Below, one piece after another: positions 1 through 5,883 of a DNA stretch of 5,908 nucleotides. This DNA comes from an uncultured Methanobrevibacter sp. (lineage in GTDB: Archaea; Methanobacteriota; Methanobacteria; Methanobacteriales; Methanobacteriaceae), in the NCBI GenBank assembly GCA_946611495.1, contig CAMODR010000093.1:1-5908 (forward strand), read 5' to 3'. The notes beneath the pieces were generated by a model. It saw nothing but the letters and a program-made list of their open reading frames with translations, was not told the DNA's origin and did no database searches. The position numbers and the translations under genes were made by a program. Every line of letters begins with the position of its first letter. Within the stretch, counting starts at the first letter, position 1.

Positions 1-3000
1 CCATTAACAGGAACAGAAGAATTACCACCAGCAGAACCATTAGTACCATTAACAGTATTATTAGCAGTTCTATTATGATTTATATAATCCAAAGTCACAT
101 CATGATTCTTTTCAAGGATAGTTGAATTCCTGATTATAACATTGCCCACTATGGCATCCAATTCATCATCATACCTTAAAGTTGAATCTGCAAGATTGAC
201 GATACCTCCATAGTCTATTATTGCACTTCCATTAGATGCCTTGTTGTTTGTGAAATTGGAACCTTGAATATTGAAGGTGGAATTTCTATTATAAATCGCA
301 CCTCCATTTTTAGCGGTATTATCTGTGAATCTGCAGTCTATAATAGAAGCATTACCCTTATCATGTCCTCCTTCCCAATAGCGATAATTGTCCTGATTGA
401 TAGCTCCACCATTATTAGCTGAATTAGATGAGAAGGTGGAATTTACAACAGTCAAATTGGTATCAAAAGGAGTGAAGATAGCTCCACCTTCATCTGCAGA
501 GTTATTAGCAAATATGGAATCCTCAATTAAAACATTATCGCCGAAATTACGAATTGCTCCACCAGTACTTCTACTAGTATTAGTGCCTGTAGCGGAATTG
601 TTGATGAAGCTGGAATTTCTTACGGTTATGTTTTGATAAGACCCTATTGCACCTGTAGTTCCTGCTTTTGCTGAGTTATTTACAAAGCTTGAATTGTCAA
701 TGAAAAGGTTGGTAGTAACATCCAAAACACCAAAGGAATCCAAACCAGTGTTGTTTATGAACTCGCAAGAGCTAATGTTTATATAACCCTCCCTATTATA
801 TTGATACATGACACCAGCATTTTCAGCAGTGTTGTTTATGAACCTTGAATCCTTGATTGTGACATTGGAAAATGCAGATATCACTCCTCCTTCCGCAGGG
901 TTAGTGGCAGTAGAAGATCCTATTTGAACCTCTTCAATTTCTGAACTTACTGCTTTATTTGCAATAAATGTGGAATTTAAAATCTCTAAGGTTTTTGCTG
1001 AATTAATTGCGCCTCCATAATGCTTTGATGTGTTGTTTATGAAAGTGGAATCTTCAATATAAGTATTTGCATTACCATATGTAAAGATTGCCCCACCATA
1101 TCTTAGAGCATCATTATCCTTGAATGTGGAATTTCTTATAAAAACATCCTCATCAGTGTAAATGACTCCCCCTGCATATAATGATGCATCATTATTCACA
1201 AATAGTGAATCCTCTATGCTTGTTTCGGTAGAATAGCAATAAATTGCCCCTCCATATAATGCAGTATGATTGATGAATTTGGAGTTCTTAATTGACAATT
1301 CCCCAAATTTAACATAAATTGCAGCCCCTTCAGAATCTGAATGGAGAGAGAAATCCTCCACATTATTATTGAAGAAAGAGGAATCAGTCACTGTGAGATT
1401 AGCTGAATCCACATATACTGCACCTCCCCTTTCAGAAAGACAGTTTTCAAATGTGGAGTTGATAAGATTAAGATTAGAATAACTGGAATATATTGCTCCA
1501 CCATCATTTGGAGAGTAAGCATTGATTATCCTAAGGTTTCTTATTGTGACATTTTCTCCAGTTATATAAAATGCTCTGGACCTGTTTTTAGCATCTATTG
1601 TATGTCCATTTCCATCGATTATGATATTATCTCCAGTAATCAGGATTGTTTGGCTTGCATTCCAGTCTTTATCCAATCTTACAATTCCTCCATCAACTGA
1701 GGCATTATAAAAGACATCATAATAATCGTCATTTATAAAGACATTGTCACTGCCATAGATTGTCTTATAGACTTGAATATTGGAATTGTTGGTGAAGTTA
1801 GAGTAATAGAGATATACATAGGAATTGTAGATTGCTCCACCTAAATCAGATGCATGATTATCTGCAAAGCTTGAATTTCTAACGGAACGAGGACTATAAA
1901 GTGCCCCACCTCTTTCTGCAGAATTATTAAAGAATTTTGAACTTAAAACATAATATGAAACAGTGGAGTATACTGCACCACCTAATTTTGCAGAATTATT
2001 GCGGAAAATTGAATCTGAAATGTTTAGCTCATAATTTGAACATATCGCTCCTCCATTGGATTTTGAATATCCATTAATGAAAGTCAAGTTCATTAGATTT
2101 ACGCCTTTTGATGTGATGTTGAAAATTCTTGCTACAGATTTACCATTAAGGGTGTGTCCGTTTCCATAAATTGTAAGGTTTTTGGAAATTAGGATACCAT
2201 CCTTAAACATAGAATCAGTACTTGCATTATAGGCAAAATTCTTTTTTAGAGTAAGATTGCCCTTAGCCATTTGCACCAAAGTGTTCAAATAGGAAAATGA
2301 AATTGTCTTTGGCAAAGCGCTTCTCTTTGCAACTGTTATTTTTGAAGTCTCACTGATTGACTTATAGTTATAGTCACCGCTATATGAAAGCTTTACAGTA
2401 TGTTTTCCTGTATCTAATCCTGGAACACTCATGCTTGCTTTTCCCTGAAATACAGAAACAGTGCCAATATAATTGCCATCAATAGTCACATTAAAGGAAC
2501 CACTTGCATAAATAGGCATATCTAACCTGAATTCAGGAATTGTAGTATTGTTTGCAAAATAAAATGAATTGCTAGAGTCAAAATCCTTTGGATCATTCTT
2601 CAAACCAAAATCCTGAACCCAATAAATTAATCCATTAAGTTTATATGCTGCAATTCCAACAGAATTAAAGTAAGGGTCTAACATTGCACGCCTGTGTCCC
2701 TGACCGGCATAGGTGTCATTAGTTTCCTTCCATCCTTCTGTAACCTCTTCAGCTGTCTTATAGTATTTTGCAATATTTTCACCGGAATATATGAATCCAT
2801 CTGGATATGTAGTATTAAAAAGACGACCGTTAGGACGATAATGTGAAAAGAGCTGAGCAAGTTCTTTTGCCCTTATTTTTGCAGCTTCCTCAAGCCCAGC
2901 ATCACGATCTAAAGGCCTGAGCCATATTGTATCATTTGAATTGAAATATGTCTTACTTACATTATCCGGATTCAATTGCCATACATTTTCTTCTGTTCTG

Positions 3001-3377
3001 AAGGCATTTAAATACTCATATGCTTCTGAAACATCCAGATATTCTCCTTCTGTAGCATTAGCAGACAATTTATTCTTATTGGAATCTTTTAATTCCCCAC
3101 CAACATTAATTGAATTATCAGATAATTTACCCTTACTGGAATCTATTAAATAAATAGCATTATCTGAATTATCAGATGAAACATTAGCATTATCTGAATA
3201 AACTGAATTCTCCAATACCATAGAATTATTTAAATTTGAATCTTCCAAAATCATATCGGAAGATATTGAATCAAAATTATCATTATCAATATTATCATTT
3301 GCTGCACTGACACCAGACATCAGTACAAATAATAATAAACTAACTATAAACACTTGAAATATCTTTTTATTAAACAT
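1..3377 (-). CDS. Adhesin-like surface protein, CAP/SCP domain + Ig-like domain + beta-helix repeats (C-terminus beyond window)
   Basis: The frame is open from the ATG at 3377 to the left edge (1125 codons, no stop; I read codons through most of its length), so the C-terminus is missing. The order is: signal peptide 1-25 (lysines, hydrophobic core, VSA/A cleavage); Ser/Asp/Asn-rich linker 26-112; CAP/SCP domain about 117-262 with FSHYRPNG, GEN and GHRR motifs and candidate tetrad H179, E200, E211, H228; Ig-like domain about 280-352 (GSFNVTIDG, LSYSGDYNY); then beta-helix turns from about 395 to 1098 with recurring GGAIY and SxFxNN motifs; then an Asn/Gly/Ser/Thr linker. A GGGGG Shine-Dalgarno lies 5 nt before the ATG, supporting this start. 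Such adhesin-like proteins are abundant in Methanobrevibacter and are thought to mediate attachment. The CAP domain's role is unknown. No pseudomurein-binding repeat or membrane anchor is visible; either could lie past the edge. More than 40 N-x-S/T sequons occur. Family assignment is confident; ligand and function are not. Confidence 0.93.
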   Translation of the reverse strand, partial: MFNKKIFQVFIVSLLLFVLMSGVSAANDNIDNDNFDSISSDMILEDSNLNNSMVLENSVYSDNANVSSDNSDNAIYLIDSSKGKLSDNSINVGGELKDSNKNKLSANATEGEYLDVSEAYEYLNAFRTEENVWQLNPDNVSKTYFNSNDTIWLRPLDRDAGLEEAAKIRAKELAQLFSHYRPNGRLFNTTYPDGFIYSGENIAKYYKTAEEVTEGWKETNDTYAGQGHRRAMLDPYFNSVGIAAYKLNGLIYWVQDFGLKNDPKDFDSSNSFYFANNTTIPEFRLDMPIYASGSFNVTIDGNYIGTVSVFQGKASMSVPGLDTGKHTVKLSYSGDYNYKSISETSKITVAKRSALPKTISFSYLNTLVQMAKGNLTLKKNFAYNASTDSMFKDGILISKNLTIYGNGHTLNGKSVARIFNITSKGVNLMNLTFINGYSKSNGGAICSNYELNISDSIFRNNSAKLGGAVYSTVSYYVLSSKFFNNSAERGGALYSPRSVRNSSFADNHASDLGGAIYNSYVYLYYSNFTNNSNIQVYKTIYGSDNVFINDDYYDVFYNASVDGGIVRLDKDWNASQTILITGDNIIIDGNGHTIDAKNRSRAFYITGENVTIRNLRIINAYSPNDGGAIYSSYSNLNLINSTFENCLSERGGAVYVDSANLTVTDSSFFNNNVEDFSLHSDSEGAAIYVKFGELSIKNSKFINHTALYGGAIYCYSTETSIEDSLFVNNDASLYAGGVIYTDEDVFIRNSTFKDNDALRYGGAIFTYGNANTYIEDSTFINNTSKHYGGAINSAKTLEILNSTFIANKAVSSEIEEVQIGSSTATNPAEGGVISAFSNVTIKDSRFINNTAENAGVMYQYNREGYINISSCEFINNTGLDSFGVLDVTTNLFIDNSSFVNNSAKAGTTGAIGSYQNITVRNSSFINNSATGTNTSRSTGGAIRNFGDNVLIEDSIFANNSADEGGAIFTPFDTNLTVVNSTFSSNSANNGGAINQDNYRYWEGGHDKGNASIIDCRFTDNTAKNGGAIYNRNSTFNIQGSNFTNNKASNGSAIIDYGGIVNLADSTLRYDDELDAIVGNVIIRNSTILEKNHDVTLDYINHNRTANNTVNGTNGSAGGNSSVPVN
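84..2195 (-). repeat. Beta-helix repeat region of the surface protein (about 19 degenerate turns)
   Basis: Protein-level repeats of about 25-40 residues recur through residues about 395-1098 of the surface protein. Each has a core like GGAIY, then a short strand, then a motif like NSTFxNNSA. About 19 turns can be counted, some degenerate (EGAAIY, AGGVIY, AGVMY, NGSAII). On the plus strand they appear as scattered copies of words such as ggtggagc and gtggaattt. The array has two sections, each opened by a GNGHT(L/I) segment at residues 405-410 and 589-594. This pattern matches right-handed parallel beta-helix (polymorphic outer-membrane-protein or pectate-lyase-like) folds. The DNA repeats are diverged, so this is an old protein repeat and not a recent tandem duplication. 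Confidence 0.8.
3064..3147 (-). repeat. Imperfect 57-bp tandem repeat in the N-terminal linker
   Basis: The stretch starting at 3064 and the one starting at 3121 match at 22 of 27 bases with an offset of 57 bp. In the protein they give the related segments DSSKGKLSDNS and DSNKNKLSANA (residues about 79-107). The linker around them is rich in SDN motifs, so this is a small, partly decayed duplication in low-complexity sequence between the signal peptide and the CAP domain. Confidence 0.4.
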
Positions 3378-3382
3378 TCTAT

Positions 3383-3387
3383 CCCCC
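3383..3387 (-). promoter_or_regulatory. Ribosome binding site of the surface protein gene
   Basis: On the minus strand GGGGG stands 5 nt before the ATG at 3377, in an otherwise A/T-only context. It can pair with the C-rich anti-Shine-Dalgarno end of archaeal 16S rRNA and fixes the start in front of the signal peptide. Confidence 0.7.
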
Positions 3388-3424
3388 TAATAAATTAAGT
3401 GAATAATTGAATCATATTTAGTAT

Positions 3425-3439
3425 TTATCTTTAAGATAA
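3425..3439. promoter_or_regulatory. Small dyad (possible operator or leader element)
   Basis: The sequence ttatctt-t-aagataa is a perfect inverted repeat with 7-bp arms and a 1-bp centre, lying 48-62 bp before the ATG of the surface protein. It could be a binding site for a dimeric regulator. In such AT-rich DNA a chance dyad of this size is possible, so this is only a candidate. Confidence 0.25.
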
Positions 3440-3517
3440 TAGTTATTTTTAAAAAAAAGACCCTCTCCTCAATGATTTATTTTTTAAAAAAAAAATATTA
3501 ATAAAAATTTGTTTCTT

Positions 3518-3538
3518 AAATATAAATACTTATATACA
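3518..3538 (-). promoter_or_regulatory. Candidate TATA-box region for the surface protein gene
   Basis: The minus strand here has overlapping TATATAAG and TTTATATT words, typical of archaeal TATA boxes. A start about 25 bp downstream (around 3490-3510) would leave a leader of roughly 115-130 nt. Many A/T words in this gap could score similarly, so the exact box is uncertain. Confidence 0.3.
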
Positions 3539-3689
3539 TATTAATAAATTATTTATAATAAATATTACTACTGAATTAATAATTCTAAAAAAAGGAAAAT
3601 ATATTCAAATAATAAAAAAAGAAACAAGACAAATAACAAAAATAAACGTTAAAAAAAAATAGAATAATAAAAATAAAAAAATAATCATT

Positions 3690-3708
3690 AAAAAAAAAGA
3701 AAAAAAGG
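3690..3708 (-). terminator. Oligo-T terminator after the DUF4013 gene
   Basis: Just past the TAA at 3714-3716 the minus strand reads AACC, then T6, C, and T8 or longer, with more T runs further on. Archaeal RNA polymerase terminates at such U-tracts without needing a hairpin. No stem-loop is visible. Confidence 0.6.
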
Positions 3709-3713
3709 TTTAT

Positions 3714-4424
3714 TTATACATCAGAGTATAATAAACCAGTAGCTCTAGCAACGAAGAATACAATGTAAACTCCTAAGATACCCATTAATATTCCACCAAT
3801 GGTAGAGTTCCATTGTGCAATTGCAGCTACTATAAAGACTAAGATAAAGACAATGATAAATATTAATATGATTAATAAAAGGAGTTTTAAAAGTCCTACT
3901 CTTGTAACATCCTTAATTGCTTCACCAATATTTAAAGCATAACCGAAATCTTCAGTCTTAGCTAATCTACATTGAGCCATCATCATTCCTAATGCGAATA
4001 TGATTGTTACTATAAATGTAATTACTGAACTTAACCAGTTTTGGAAAATCATACCACATATAATTCCAATAATCATTGGAATAATCATGTAAACGAAGTT
4101 TACAACGAAAAGTTTAACACCGTTTAAGAATTGTCTTACAAAGTCGATTCCAGGTCCATCTTCTCTTCTTTCAATACCGAATTTCATTATGTCTAATTGA
4201 TATCCTGTAATGAAAAATCCTAAGACAAGGGTAACGATAACTGCAAGAAGACTTGATCCGATAGTTGCTAGCACATTTTTACTGGAAGCACTAAATAAAA
4301 CTGCAAGTAAGGATGAACCAGCTACAATTCCAAGAATAATTCCTAAAATTGCATATATTGCTAATGCTTTTATGTTTTTTAAAGGATACGCTAATGCATC
4401 GCTAATAATTTCTCCTAATTCCAT
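3714..4424 (-). CDS. DUF4013 family integral membrane protein
   Basis: This is a 236-residue protein, very hydrophobic, with about six membrane helices at roughly 19-47, 55-75, 106-127, 132-150, 180-203 and 208-227. Features typical of DUF4013 are an amphipathic start followed by YPLKNIKAL, a polar loop after helix 2 (FGIERREDGPGIDF), the segment FLNGVKLFVVNFVYMIIP, and a GLLYSD-like end. The family is common in methanogens and has no established function; transport or envelope maintenance would be a guess. An upstream in-frame ATG at 4436 would add four residues (MVKI). I prefer 4424 because GGTGA at 4430-4434, a perfect archaeal Shine-Dalgarno, sits 5 nt before it and overlaps the upstream ATG, which itself lacks a site at usable distance. 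The gene is flanked by long AT-rich gaps and is probably monocistronic. Confidence 0.9.
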   Translation of the reverse strand: MELGEIISDALAYPLKNIKALAIYAILGIILGIVAGSSLLAVLFSASSKNVLATIGSSLLAVIVTLVLGFFITGYQLDIMKFGIERREDGPGIDFVRQFLNGVKLFVVNFVYMIIPMIIGIICGMIFQNWLSSVITFIVTIIFALGMMMAQCRLAKTEDFGYALNIGEAIKDVTRVGLLKLLLLIILIFIIVFILVFIVAAIAQWNSTIGGILMGILGVYIVFFVARATGLLYSDV

Positions 4425-4429
4425 AATTT

Positions 4430-4434
4430 TCACC
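4430..4434 (-). promoter_or_regulatory. Ribosome binding site GGTGA that decides the DUF4013 start
   Basis: GGTGA on the minus strand is complementary to the 16S rRNA tail and lies 5 nt before the ATG at 4424. Because it overlaps the in-frame ATG at 4436-4434, using that upstream ATG would bury the binding site inside the coding region. Confidence 0.7.
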
Positions 4435-4500
4435 ATAATTTATTTTTAAAAACCTAATGAATAATACATTTCATTACGTAAAGTAATATTTGTTAATACT

Positions 4501-4514
4501 AAATATATATATAC
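4501..4514 (-). promoter_or_regulatory. Candidate TATA box for the DUF4013 gene
   Basis: An alternating TATATATATATTT run on the minus strand follows a purine-rich AATAAAG stretch and lies about 80-90 bp before the start codon at 4424. Transcription starting about 25 bp downstream would give a leader of roughly 50 nt. The run is palindromic, so orientation comes only from the gene. Confidence 0.4.
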
Positions 4515-4761
4515 TTTATTATTAAAAGAGAATTTTGTATAGTTTTTTATTGGAAATAGACAAAATAATATATTTTTTTAATTTTATTTTAAACAAATTG
4601 AAAATAAATTAAAATATATAAACAATTTATTCAATTAGGAGTTAAATGGTGATGAAATTAAATAATTATTTGGTTTAAAAAGAGTGTGGAGTATTTAAAT
4701 TTGAAATTAGATAATTTGTAAATTAAAGAGATAATTCAATTTTAAATTCAAGAAAATAATT

Positions 4762-4800
4762 AAAAAAAGAATAAAAAAATAGTGAAATTTCAAAAAAAAA
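4762..4800 (-). terminator. Oligo-T terminator after the zinc-ribbon/SHOCT gene
   Basis: The stop codon ends at 4801, and the minus strand then runs straight into T9 (4792-4800), followed by T7 tracts at about 4773-4779 and 4762-4768. Repeated U-tracts of this kind are the usual archaeal intrinsic terminator. No hairpin is needed or seen. Confidence 0.6.
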
Positions 4801-5802
4801 TTATAATAATTCCTTTTTCTTTTGTTCAAATTCTTCTTTTGTTAATAGGCCCCTTTCATATAGGTCTGCATATTTCATCAACTCATCAATATTGCTATTT
4901 GCATTGTCTTGGGATGAAGTGCTCTCTGTATGGTTATTAATCTTATTTTCCATATATTCATTATACTTACCAGTCACCAGATTAACCATTTTACTGGACA
5001 CATGTTTTAACTGAATCTTATCTGATGACTTGAGATAGATTTCAAGACTGCTACTTAAGTTAAGCAAACCTCTAGCATCATGGTCTATGCTTGCAATGTT
5101 ATCAAAAAAGATCTTTCTTGTACCCATCTTAGATTTTAGAAAAACTGATTCCTTAATAATTTCAAGGTAAGCGTCTTCAACAAATACATATCCATCAAGG
5201 ACATCACGTTGATTAGTATTGGAAAAGGTTGAATGTCTCATTTCCTCAACAGTACACTTAAACCATGTTCTGTTTTGAAACTGAACGCCAAACTTTTTCT
5301 CCAATTGCATTTCCTTTTCTAATTTTTCTTGTTCAGCTTTTCTTTCCTTTTCTATCCTTTCCGCTTCAGCTTGCCTTTCCCTTTGGAGCTTTTCTTGATA
5401 GAATTTTTCATTAGTTTCCTCTTGACTTAGAGGCTCCCCATATTCTTCTCTAAGATAATCAAAAATTCTGGATTCTATTTTGTCTGCAGTTAAGCCATCA
5501 TTCTTTATTTCTTTCTTTATATTTTTAAGCACCTTACCAAAAAATCTCCCCTCTGAAAAACCGAAATTGTTTATGCCGAAACGTGGAAGAATTTGTCTAA
5601 TCTTTAAATTATTATTATCTTTATAACTGTTTAATTCATCTAAAGCCTCTTTCTCTAAAGTTTTTTTATCATCTGTACTTTTATTAAAAAATCTGCGATT
5701 AGAATCAGAAACTTCTTCTTTTACTTCTTTTAATGTGTTTCCACAATTTACACAAAAATTATCATCTTCATTTATTTCGCTACCACAATTAGGACAAAAC
5801 AT
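4801..5802 (-). CDS. Zinc-ribbon, coiled-coil, PH-like and SHOCT domain protein
   Basis: This 333-residue protein has no signal peptide or membrane helix and is probably cytoplasmic or membrane-peripheral. Domains in order: a zinc ribbon at 1-22 with C3, C6, C17 and C20 (CPNC-x10-CVNC); a charged linker; a compact helical segment at about 45-122; a Glu/Lys/Arg-rich coiled coil at about 128-171; a PH-like domain at about 175-285, similar to the bacterial YokE-like PH family (GYVFVEDAYLEI, KIFFDNIASIDHD, LEIYLKSSDKIQLKHVS); a polar Ser/Asn linker; and a C-terminal SHOCT motif at about 304-333 (IDELMKYADLYERGLLTKEEFEQKKKELL shortened: DELMKYADLYERG, LTKEEFEQKK). PH-like plus SHOCT pairings are known in prokaryotes, with no firmly assigned role; SHOCT is thought to aid oligomerisation. 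The ATG at 5802 directly precedes the zinc ribbon and has GGGGG 9 nt upstream. Architecture is clear; function is unknown. Confidence 0.92.
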   Translation of the reverse strand: MFCPNCGSEINEDDNFCVNCGNTLKEVKEEVSDSNRRFFNKSTDDKKTLEKEALDELNSYKDNNNLKIRQILPRFGINNFGFSEGRFFGKVLKNIKKEIKNDGLTADKIESRIFDYLREEYGEPLSQEETNEKFYQEKLQRERQAEAERIEKERKAEQEKLEKEMQLEKKFGVQFQNRTWFKCTVEEMRHSTFSNTNQRDVLDGYVFVEDAYLEIIKESVFLKSKMGTRKIFFDNIASIDHDARGLLNLSSSLEIYLKSSDKIQLKHVSSKMVNLVTGKYNEYMENKINNHTESTSSQDNANSNIDELMKYADLYERGLLTKEEFEQKKKELL

Positions 5803-5811
5803 GGTATAAAA

Positions 5812-5816
5812 CCCCC
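5812..5816 (-). promoter_or_regulatory. Ribosome binding site of the zinc-ribbon gene
   Basis: GGGGG on the minus strand lies 9 nt before the ATG at 5802. It is the same G-run type used by the surface protein gene, with longer spacing, and supports the start chosen immediately before the zinc-ribbon cysteines. Confidence 0.6.
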
Positions 5817-5840
5817 TTTAAATATTTTATTCCCTTTTTT

Positions 5841-5865
5841 TCTTTTCAATTCCTAGAATTTAATA
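5841..5865 (-). repeat. 25-bp repeat, copy 1, with AATTC-N3-GAATT dyad
   Basis: This copy matches 5884-5908 at 24 of 25 positions. It contains a dyad with 5-bp arms (5848-5852 and 5856-5860) around cta. It lies 39-63 bp before the start of the zinc-ribbon gene, next to the probable TATA element, a natural position for a repressor or activator site. Confidence 0.65.
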
Positions 5866-5871
5866 TTTTAT
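5860..5871 (-). promoter_or_regulatory. Candidate TATA box for the zinc-ribbon gene
   Basis: The minus strand reads ATAAAATATTAA here, about 60-70 bp before the ATG. A start about 25 bp downstream would give a leader of roughly 30 nt containing the GGGGG site. Another A/T word at 5818-5830 is too close to the ATG to leave room for that site. The box abuts the dyad at 5848-5860. Confidence 0.35.
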
Positions 5872-5883
5872 CAGCTTTTCTAA

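Larger units (their letters stand above)
3378..3713. other. AT-rich intergenic region between the surface protein and DUF4013 genes
   Basis: This 336-bp stretch holds no credible gene. Reading along the minus strand it begins with oligo-T tracts that probably terminate the DUF4013 transcript, passes A/T-only DNA with a TATA-like element near 3518-3538, then an isolated GC-rich island at 3459-3470 next to a T8 tract, a small dyad at 3425-3439, and the ribosome binding site of the surface protein gene. Homopolymers are common, including T6A10 on the plus strand at 3480-3495. Confidence 0.7.
4437..4800. other. AT-rich intergenic region between the DUF4013 and zinc-ribbon genes
   Basis: This 364-bp stretch has no convincing gene. 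Its left part carries the probable DUF4013 promoter and its right end the oligo-T terminator of the zinc-ribbon gene. In the middle, on the plus strand, a TATATAAA word (4615-4622), an AGGAG motif (4637-4641) and a 10-codon frame ATG to TAA (4646-4678, reading MVMKLNNYLV) follow one another. This may be chance or the remnant of a lost gene. Confidence 0.65.

Noticed and set aside
397..636. Plus-strand open frame of 79 codons
   Set aside because: It lies wholly opposite the surface protein frame, and its repeated IAPP-like words are the antisense of the GGAIY repeats.
84..2195. Recurring short DNA words resembling a repeat array or CRISPR
   Set aside because: Copies are diverged, irregularly spaced and in frame with a protein repeat; there is no exact repeat with unique spacers of constant length.
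2678..2860. Minus-strand open frame of 60 codons
   Set aside because: It is in another frame inside the CAP-domain coding region, which continues unbroken through it; no ribosome binding site or family likeness.
2941..3153. Plus-strand open frame of 70 codons
   Set aside because: Antisense to the signal-peptide linker and CAP start of the surface protein; its internal repeat is the shadow of the linker duplication.
4210..4449. Plus-strand open frame of 79 codons
   Set aside because: Antisense to the DUF4013 gene, where codon bias leaves the opposite strand open; no recognisable protein.
4501..4516. Alternating TA run read as a hairpin terminator
   Set aside because: It lacks G/C pairs and lies upstream, not downstream, of a gene; a TATA element is the simpler reading.
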